A stretch of 64,000 nucleotides of DNA, taken from the NCBI GenBank assembly GCA_026874595.1, contig CM049306.1, positions 13,041,019 to 13,105,018 of the forward strand, read 5' to 3'. This document shows positions 1 through 10,500 of this stretch, piece by piece (the stretch's first letter is position 1; every line of letters starts with the position of its first letter). The notes beneath the pieces are model-generated. The model ran no database searches, was not told the DNA's origin, and saw only the letters and a list, made by a program, of their open reading frames with translations. A program made the position numbers and the translations under genes. Source of the stretch: Sipunculus nudus (Eukaryota > Annelida > Sipuncula > Golfingiida > Sipunculidae).

Positions 1-3000
1 TGCATTAAGTATAGTGAAGTGATCTTGAATCTGCATCAGGATCTGCATTAAGTATAGTGAAGTGATCTTGAATCTTCATCAGGATCTGCATTAAGTATAG
101 TGAAATGATCTTGAATCTTCATCAGGATCTGCATTAAGTATAGTGAAGTGATCTTGAATCTTCATCAGGATCTGCATTAAGTATAGTGAAGTGATCTTGA
201 ATCTTCATCAGGATCTGCATTAAGTATAGTGAAGTGATCTTGAATCTTCATCAGGATCTGCATTAAGTATAGTGAAGTGATCTTGAATCTTCATCAGGAT
301 CTGCATTAAGTATAGTGAAGTGATCTTGAATCTGCATCAGGATCTGCATTAAGTATAGTGAAGTGATCTTGAATCTTCATCAGGATCTGCATTAAGTATA
401 GTGAAATGATCTTGAATCTTCATCAGGATCTGCATTAAGTATAGTGAAGTGATCTTGAATCTTCATCAGGATCTGCATTAAGTATAGTGAAGTGATCTTG
501 AATCTTCATCAGGATCTGCATTAAGTATAGTGAAGTGATCTTGAATCTTCATCAGGATCTGCATTAAGTATAGTGAAGTGATCTTGAATCTTCATCAGGA
601 TCTGCATTAAGTATAGTGAAGTGATCTTGAATCTGCATCAGGATCTGCATTAAGTATAGTGAAATGATCTTGAATCTTCATCAGGATCTGCATTAAGTAT
701 AGTGAAGTGATCTTGAATCTTCATCAGGATCTGCATTAAGTATAGTGAAATGATCTTGAATCTGCATCAGGATCTGCATTAAGTATAGTGAAGTGATCTT
801 GAATTTTCATCAGGATCTGCATTAAGTATAGTGAAGTGATCTTGAATCTGCATCAGGATCTGCATTAAGTATAGTGAAGTGATCTTGAATCTTCATCAGG
901 ATCTGCATTAAGTATAGTGAAATGATCTTGAATCTTCATCAGGATCTGCATTAAGTATAGTGAAGTGATCTTGAATCTTCATCAGGATCTGCATTAAGTA
1001 TAGTGAAGTGATCTTGAATCTTCATCAGGATCTGCATTAAGTATAGTGAAGTGATCTTGAATTTTCATCAGGATCTGCATTAAGTATAGTGAAGTGATCT
1101 TGAATCTTCATCAGGATCTGCATTAAGTATAGTGAAGTGATCTTGAATCTGCATCAGGATCTGCATTAAGTATAGTGAAGTGATCTTGAATCTTCATCAG
1201 GATCTGCATTAAGTATAGTGAAATGATCTTGAATCTTCATCAGGATCTGCATTAAGTATAGTGAAGTGATCTTGAATCTTCATCAGGATCTGCATTAAGT
1301 ATAGTGAAGTGATCTTGAATCTTCATCAGGATCTGCATTAAGTATAGTGAAGTGATCTTGAATCTTCATCAGGATCTGCATTAAGTATAGTGAAGTGATC
1401 TTGAATCTTCATAAGGATCTGCATTAAGTATAGTGAAGTGATCTTGAATCTGCATCAGGATCTGCATTAAGTATAGTGAAGTGATCCTGAATCTGCACCA
1501 GGATCTGCATTAAGTATAGTGAAGTGATCTTGAATCTGCATCAGGATCTGCATTAAGTATAGTGAAGTGATCTTGAATCTGCATCAGGATCTGCATTAAG
1601 TATAGTGAAGTGATCTTGAATCTTCATCAGGATCTGCATTAAGTATAGTGAACTGATCCTGAATCTGCACCAGGATCTGCATTAAGTATAGTGAAGTGAT
1701 CTTGAATCTGCATCAGGATCTGCATTAAGTATAGTGAAGTGATCTTGAATCTGCATCAGGATCTGCATTAAGTATAGTGAAGTGATCTTGAATCTGCATC
1801 AGGATCTGCATTAAGTATAGTGAAGTGATCTTGAATCTTCATCAGGATCTGCATTAAGTATAGTGAAGTGATCTTGAATCTTCATCAGGATCTGCATTAA
1901 GTATAGTGAAATGATCTTGAATCTGCATCAGGATCTGCATTAAGTATAGTGAAGTGATCTTGAATCTTCATCAGGATCTGCATTAAGTATAGTGAAGTGA
2001 TCTTGAATCTGCATCAGGATCTGCATTAAGTATAGTGAAGTGATCTTGAATCTTCATCAGGATCTGCATTAAGTATAGTGAAATGATCTTGAATCTTCAT
2101 CAGGATCTGCATTAAGTATAGTGAAGTGATCTTGAATCTTCATCAGGATCTGCATTAAGTATAGTGAAGTGATCTTGAATCTTCATCAGGATCTGCATTA
2201 AGTATAGTGAAGTGATCTTGAATCTTCATCAGGATCTGCATTAAGTATAGTGAAGTGATCTTGAATCTTCATCAGGATCTGCATTAAGTATAGTGAAGTG
2301 ATCTTGAATCTGCATCAGGATCTGCATTAAGTATAGTGAAGTGATCTTGAATCTTCATCAGGATCTGCATTAAGTATAGTGAAATGATCTTGAATCTTCA
2401 TCAGGATCTGCATTAAGTATAGTGAAGTGATCTTGAATCTTCATCAGGATCTGCATTAAGTATAGTGAAATGATCTTGAATCTTCATCAGGATCTGCATT
2501 AAGTATAGTGAAGTGATCTTGAATCTTCATCAGGATCTGCATTAAGTATAGTGAAGTGATCTTGAATCTTCATCAGGATCTGCATTAAGTATAGTGAAGT
2601 GATCTTGAATCTGCATCAGGATCTGCATTAAGTATAGTGAAGTGATCCTGAATCTGCACCAGGATCTGCATTAAGTATAGTGAAGTGATCTTGAATCTGC
2701 ATCAGGATCTGCATTAAGTATAGTGAAGTGATCTTGAATCTGCATCAGGATCTGCATTAAGTATAGTGAAGTGATCTTGAATCTTCATCAGGATCTGCAT
2801 TAAGTATAGTGAACTGATCCTGAATCTGCACCAGGATCTGCATTAAGTATAGTGAAGTGATCTTGAATCTGCATCAGGATCTGCATTAAGTATAGTGAAG
2901 TGATCTTGAATCTGCATCAGGATCTGCATTAAGTATAGTGAAGTGATCTTGAATCTGCATCAGGATCTGCATTAAGTATAGTGAAGTGATCCTGAATCTG

Positions 3001-4300
3001 CACCAGGATCTGCATTAAGTATAGTGAAGTGATCTTGAATCTGCATCAGGATCTGCATTAAGTATAGTGAAGTGATCTTGAATCTGCATCAGGATCTGCA
3101 TTAAGTATAGTGAAGTGATCTTGAATCTGCATCAGGATCTGCATTAAGTATAGTAAACTGATCCTGAATCTGCACCAGGATCTGCATTAAGTATAGTGAA
3201 GTGATCTTGAATCTGCATCAGGATCTGCATTAAGTATAGTGAAGTGATCTTGAATCTGCATCAGGATCTGCATTAAGTATAGTGAAGTGATCTTGAATCT
3301 TCATCAGGATCTGCATTAAGTATAGTGAAGTGATCTTGAATCTTCATCAGGATCTGCATTAAGTATAGTGAAATGATCTTGAATCTGCATCAGGATCTGC
3401 ATTAAGTATAGTGAAGTGATCTTGAATCTTCATCAGGATCTGCATTAAGTATAGTGAAGTGATCTTGAATCTGCATCAGGATCTGCATTAAGTATAGTGA
3501 AGTGATCTTGAATCTTCATCAGGATCTGCATTAAGTATAGTGAAATGATCTTGAATCTTCATCAGGATCTGCATTAAGTATAGTGAAGTGATCTTGAATC
3601 TTCATCAGGATCTGCATTAAGTATAGTGAAGTGATCTTGAATCTTCATCAGGATCTGCATTAAGTATAGTGAAGTGATCTTGAATCTTCATCAGGATCTG
3701 CATTAAGTATAGTGAAGTGATCTTGAATCTTCATCAGGATCTGCATTAAGTATAGTGAAGTGATCTTGAATCTGCATCAGGATCTGCATTAAGTATAGTG
3801 AAGTGATCTTGAATCTTCATCAGGATCTGCATTAAGTATAGTGAAATGATCTTGAATCTTCATCAGGATCTGCATTAAGTATAGTGAAGTGATCTTGAAT
3901 CTTCATCAGGATCTGCATTAAGTATAGTGAAGTGATCTTGAATCTTCATCAGGATCTGCATTAAGTATAGTGAAGTGATCTTGAATCTTCATCAGGATCT
4001 GCATTAAGTATAGTGAAGTGATCTTGAATCTTCATCAGGATCTGCATTAAGTATAGTGAAGTGATCTTGAATCTTCATCAGGATCTGCATTAAGTATAGT
4101 GAAGTGATCTTGAATCTGCATCAGGATCTGCATTAAGTATAGTGAAGTGATCTTGAATCTTCATCAGGATCTGCATTAAGTATAGTGAACTGATCCTGAA
4201 TCTTCATCAGGATCTGCATTAAGTATAGTGAACTGATCCTGAATCTTCATCAGGATCTGCATTAAGTATAGTGAACTGATCTTGAATCTGCACCAGGAAC
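1..4300. repeat. 43-bp minisatellite, 100 contiguous units
   Basis: The unit starts TGCATTAAGTATAGTG and ends CATCAGGATC. Units start at 1, 44, 87 and so on up to 4258 with no indel, so exactly 100 units are visible and the array may continue to the left. Variation is confined to a few positions: GAAG/GAAA/GAAC, ATCTT/ATCCT, CTTCATC/CTGCATC/CTGCACC. Variant types repeat with a 7-unit (301-bp) period in several places. It lies in an intron of PYROXD2. Confidence 0.98.
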
Positions 4301-4402
4301 ACTTGGAAATATATTTAACTGATCATGAATCTCCACCAGTATTTACAGGAGGTATGATGAAGTGATCCTGAATCTGCATCAGGATCTGTAGGAAGTATCA
4401 TC
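4301..4402. repeat. Decayed 43-bp units at the array edge
   Basis: Diverged, slightly indel-bearing copies (GATCATGAATCTCCACCAG; GATCCTGAATCTGCATCAGG) continue the minisatellite to within about 35 bp of the PYROXD2 splice acceptor. Confidence 0.8.
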
Positions 4403-4437
4403 AAGATATTATGTTAAAATGTGAATTCTCATTTCAG

Positions 4438-4594
4438 TTGCTGTGAAAAGTCTGCCAAACTTTATTGCCAACCCCAACTCTCCAGACAACACACCACAGC
4501 CCCATCACAAGGGGACCATCCATCTGAACTGTGAGCACACTGACCTGGTCCACGAGGCTTACCTGGACGCCATGCAGGGCAAATATTCACAGAA
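4438..4594 (+). CDS. PYROXD2: PYROXD2 exon (first visible)
   Basis: Acceptor ATTTCAG ends at 4437 and donor GTAAGT starts at 4595. Frame: two leading bases, 51 codons, two trailing bases. It encodes a segment running from [17 protein letters not shown] through [20 protein letters not shown] to DAMQGKYSQ. The acceptor lies only about 35 bp after the last decayed 43-bp repeat. Confidence 0.93.
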
Positions 4595-7500
4595 GTAAGT
4601 CACCAGAATATGATAAATATTTCAAACAAGCCTTTTGGTCTGTGGCTTAGTCTGTTGCTTTATTTCATATTTTGCTTATCACAATCAACAAGCCCCTTAG
4701 AGTAGAATTTGATTTGTTCATTGTCATAGTGTCATACTGCTTTAAATAGACAAGTGGCTAATAATGGAGAACTTACAGAAGACTGATTTATCATTCTCCT
4801 TGGTAGTATTCATGGTTTCTGCCAGCAGATGGTGTCACAGGCTGGCACAACTGCAACCTCTGTACAGGATGAAGGTCTATGGAGACAATGATAGATCCCT
4901 GCAAGGGGATGTGCATGGGACATGGAACTACAGGGGGTTTGACCTGGATTGCTGGGGCAACCACTGTGTACAAACATGGCAGACCACATGCACCTGGACA
5001 TCACCTGTCACTCAAGAATCACACCCAGTTACAAACACATGCTTATACAGTGTGGCACGTGCTGTTGTTATGCCCCCGCCACAAAGTGGCGCGGGGCATA
5101 TAGTTTTACCCATGTCCGTCCTTCCGTCATTCCGAAATCAAACAGTTGTACGAACTTTTTTTCGCAATGCCTGCAGATATTGGCCTGATTTTTGGTGTGT
5201 GGGCAGATATAGACCAGTTACAGATCGAGTTCGCGTTTCGTCCTGGTTGACCTACTTTTGACCGTTTTACGGCTCCTAAACTTAGAAAAATTCATGAAAA
5301 ATAGAAATTTCATGACAAATACACATGTACGGACTTTTTTTTGCAATGCCTGCAGATATTGGCCTGATTTTTGGTGTGTAGGCAGATAATGACCAGTTAC
5401 AGATCAAGTTCGCGTTTTTGTCCCAGTTGACCTATTTTTGACTGTTTTACGGCTCCTAAACTTAGAAAATTTCATGAAAAATAGAAATTTTCATGACAAA
5501 TACACATGTACGGACTTTTTTTCGCAATGCCTGCAGATATTGGCCTGATTTTTTGTGTGTGGGCAGATAATGACCAGTTACAGATCGAGTTCGCGTTTCG
5601 TCCCGGTTGACCTACTTTTGAACGTTTTACGGCTCCTTAACATAGAAAATTTCATGTAAAATATAAATTTTCATGACAAATACACTTGTACAGACTTTTC
5701 TTTGCAATACCTGCAGATATTGGCTTGATTTTTGGTGTGTGGGCAGATAATGACCAGTTACAGATTGAGTTCACGTTTTGTCCCAGTTGACCTACTTTTG
5801 ACCGTTTGACGGTGCTCTTACATAGAAAATTTCATGTAATATATAAATTTTCATGACAAATACACTTGTACAGACTTTTTTTCGCAGTGCCTGCAGATAC
5901 GGGCCTGATTTTTGGTGTGTAGGCAGATAATGACCAGTTACAGATCGAGTTCTTGTTTTGTCCCAGTTGACCTTCTTTTGACCATTTGACTGCTCCTGAA
6001 CATAGAAAGTTTCATGAAAAATATAAATTTTCATAACAAATGCATATGTACTGACTTTTTTTCCGCAATGCCTGCAGATACCACCCTGATATTTTATGTG
6101 TGGGCAGATAATGACAGTTACAGATGGAGTTTTGCGTTTCGTCCCGGTTGACCTACTTTTGATTGTTTTACGGCTCCTAAACATAGAAAATTTCATGAAA
6201 GACAGAAATTTTTAGGGAAAATGCACATGTATGGACTTTTTTTCACAATGCCTGCATATACTGGCATGATTTTTGGTGTGTTGCTTGATAATGACCTGTT
6301 ACAGATGGAGTTTGCATTTTGCCCTTGTTGACCTACTTTTGACCATACGACACCTCCTGAACTTAAAAAAATTTTCAAAATTTCACAAATGTTTCTCATT
6401 TGCCCCAGGCGGGGGCATTTGTGTCGTTCCGACACATCTAGTTTGTATACATTTACACCACTACATCACCCATATCGTGCTGCAATGTAGTTCCCCAAGT
6501 TTTACAACAGACAAGCATATTCTTTATAACTGTTATATTTGTATCTGCCAAAATGAAGTTGACCGTGTTCCGCCGCGTTCGTTTCCGGAATACTCCTCTG
6601 AGACTACTGGACGGATTTTTCCAAAACTTACACAAATTATCGGGTCACATGTGAACTGATGTTTAACCAAGTGACCTTGACTTCTGACCTTTCCTCTTTG
6701 CCCAGCATCCGTTTCCACACATAAACCCACATATCTCGGGAACCATTTGACCGATCAGGAAAATTTTTTTACACAAATGTAGCCCTGGGATAGCTTTATA
6801 ACATACACAAAAAGGTGGCGCCACCTGCAACCATGTTTGCACAGTGTCCATCTGTTTGTCTGCCGTGGGTTAAAATCACTCATACCTCTGCAGTAGTTTG
6901 ACTAATTCACCTAAAATTCGGCATGCATATACATCCTAGATAGCTTTCTTGATTTTATGACAGGTGGCACCACCTACATTCACATTATGCTGCAGACATC
7001 CAAGCTCATATCTTGGGAACCATTTGACCAATCAGGAAAAAATTTTTACACAAATGTAGCCCTTGGATAGCTTTATAAAATACACAAAAATGGTGGCGCC
7101 ACCTGCAGCCATTTTTGCACAGCATCCATCTGTTTGTCTGCCTTAGGTTAAACTCACTTACATCTCTGCAGTGGTTTGACCAAATTACCTGAAATTTGGC
7201 ATGCGTATAAATCCCGCATAGCTTTCTTGATTTTATGACAGGTGGCGCCACCTTTATTCACGTTCACGATGTAGACATCCATGCTTATATCTTTGGACTC
7301 GTTCAACCAATCAGGAAAAAATTTTTACACAAATGTAGCCCTTGGATAGCTTTATAAAATACACAAAAATGGTGGCGCCACCTGCAGCCATTTTTGCACA
7401 GCGTCCATCTGTTTGTCTGCCTTAGGTTAAAATCACTTACATCTCTGCAGTGGTTTGACCAAATAACCTGAAATTTGGCATGCGTATAAATCCCGCATAG

Positions 7501-10500
7501 CTTTCTTGATTTTATGACAGGTGGCGCCACCTTTATTCACGTTCACGATGTAGACATCCATGCTTATATCTTTGGACTCGTTCAACCAATCAGGAAAAAA
7601 ATTTTACACAAATGTAGCCCTAGGATAGCTTTATAACATACACAAAAAAGATGGCGCCACCTGCAGCCATTTTTGCACAGCATCCATTTGTTTGTCTGCT
7701 GTGGGATAAAATCACTCATATCTCTGCAGTGGTTTGACTTTTCCGCATGCAATTTTGCATGTGTATACATCTTGGATAGTTTCTCATTTAAATAACAGGT
7801 GGCGCCACCTACAATCATGTTTATGTGGCAGAGATCCATTCTAAAAAGTAACACATGTAACTTTATTTCCCCTTGCCACTCAATCCATGCCTCACTTCAC
7901 CCGTCCTTTTCTGATTTTGGTGGATACACGTAGTCGCTTGTCGACTACCTGTATTCTAGTTGATATGAATGTTGTCAGTGTATGTTCTGTATTTGCTCCA
8001 ATGCCTTAATTATTGTAATTTTCAAATGCCAGGTGATATAGTTTGTGATGACAGAAAATACTGCCTTGTGCACATTGATTGGCAGAGATCTATCCCCTTC
8101 ATAGACGAGGTCTCATGTGAGGAGTATGGCACAACTGTCCCTTGAATTGCTGCAAATTATGTTCTCTACTAAAGTGAAATCATTTAGGCTATAGCATTTG
8201 TTGAAAACCTTAAATAATTGACAAATATGCAAATACACCCTGTTAACCTCTCAGATATTTTAATTTGCATATAGGATCAGCATAACCTTAGCACCCACAG
8301 TTAAAAATATCATGTGTATAAGAAGGTCTTTAATGTCTGATTTACATGCAGGCTGCAGCTATACAGTGTACTGTGAGTAAATTATTTTTGTCTATTTAAG
8401 ATGAACAGCATTTTTTGTGCACACTCTTCATTCCATGCAGACTTTTAGCTGCCAAATGTGTCTTCCAGGGCTGTGATTGAGATGACCATTCCGTCCAGTC
8501 TTGATCCAACTGTGGCGCCCCCTGGCTGCCATGTGGTGCAACTGTTCACACAGTTTACTCCATACACTCTGGCAGGTGGCAAGGAATGGGATGATGAGAG
8601 TAGGAATGCCTATGCTGACAGAGGTATGATGGCATAGTAAATGAATTCACTGGTCAGCTGAGCTGAAGTGTACATTCCGTCCATCTTGTTGTATAATCAA
8701 TAAGATGAAACCTATCAGTGTCCGAGCTTGTTCACTGTCAGGGGTAGTTTAGTCGGGGTGTACTTCTGTGTATCTTTGTAAATGTGTATCTGAATATTAC
8801 TGCAAACTTAGGGAGTTAACTTTATACATGATTTATAGCATATTTCTAAGGGACTTCAGTTTATGAAGTATGCCATTTGAAGTGAATTTCGACTCTATTT
8901 TTATTTATTAATTTGTATGAAAGTTAGTTAGGTCATCACATATAAATAGTCAACAGTTAAAAATAAGGCCAAAACTTGGTACACATTTCAGCTCAGGGCA
9001 GATTCTCATAAATTTTGTATATTTGTATCCCCAGAAAAGTCAGGGAATCTATGTTTTCATACCGGTCCCACATATAAATCTTGGCATATGTATAGATATG
9101 GGTGAGAGGCTACGCCTATTTAAAATGAGGTTAAAATAGGAGAGTGTCCTTGACCTTGGATAGGTCCAAATTTAGGGAAAATCACACAAATTCTTAAATA
9201 TCTCAAGAAATCTTGCATGGATTTATCCCAAAATCAAGTTGATCAAAGATCATGGATAGGGTTGTCATGTTCCAGAAACTGGTGGCGCCAACTATTATTC
9301 TTTACTTGTTTTTGTGCCTTTAAATACCCCCAAAATTGCCACTTTACAATACTGTGAGCATTATAAGTCCAAAACTATTGGACAGATTTCTTTTATATTA
9401 TGCATATACATAGATATGAGTTATGGGATGATGTTTATTTAAATTGGGGTCATGACCTTATGAGAGTGGCCTTGACTTTGAATATTCCCATATTTGGTGA
9501 TATTCACACAAAATCTTTAATATCTCAGTAAGCGATACATCGAATGATCCAAAAATCAAATTGACTGAAGATCTCTGATAGCTTTGTCTTTTACAGAAGA
9601 CAGGTGGTGCCACCTTGTGTCGTTTTCTTGTTAAAATGATGTTAAAGCAATAACTTTGTAAGAATTTGAGGTACAGTAACCAAACCCACAGGTTTGATGC
9701 ATCCTATCAACGGCTAGCTCAAGTTCGAACATGGAAGCAGCGATTATGCTAATACAGGTGGTGCCACCTTGTGTCGTTTTCTTGCTTTAGTGCCTGTTAA
9801 TACCCCACCATTGCCACTTGACAGCCTTGTAAGCATGATAAATTGAAAACTAAAGGACAGATTTCTTTCATATTATGTGTATAGATATGGGTTACGGGAT
9901 GAGATTTATTTCAGTTTGGATCATGACCTCTCCTATGAGAGTGACCTTTACCCTAAATATGCCCTTACCTATAAGAAATCATGGTGGCTTGCCAAGTGTC
10001 ATTCTCTGCATCTGAATTCAAGATGGGATCCTATTCTTTGAGGCTGGGAGGAGGGGGGGGGGGGGTAACTGTCTGGGGATACTATGGCACCTGCTGTGCC
10101 AAGATATATCTAGTTTAAACTGAAGCTATCACATTTTTGTGTCTGAATAGGTTGTCACCTGGAGATTAATGTACACTATTGTTGTACACCCACGTCATGG
10201 AACTGTAATTTCATCACAAAGTGATTCAATGTTTTTATACGCCTGTCTATGATGGGGACGTATTGTAGCATACCCACAGTCTGTCCGTCTGTCAAGACAT
10301 CCATCTGTTAATTTTAAGTATCGCCATTATAACTTACCAAGGATTTGATAGATTTTCACAAACTCACTTTAACTACTTACGAGTAGGTTATCTTATCTGT
10401 GATCAATTATAGGCAAAATCCTAGCATATTAATGAGTTCAGAGGTCACCAGGCTACTTTGGAATTTTGCAGCAATAACTTATCAGGAATATGATGCATTT

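Noticed and set aside
1..4300. CRISPR-like regularly spaced repeat
   Set aside because: Units are contiguous with no unique spacers, and the genome is eukaryotic; it is a minisatellite.
4764..5261. 165-codon open frame on +
   Set aside because: It runs from intron sequence into the 180-bp repeat, with no family similarity or codon pattern, inside a PYROXD2 intron.
5792..7854. Several - strand open frames of 60-134 codons
   Set aside because: Periodic readings of the 180-bp and 279-bp repeat units.
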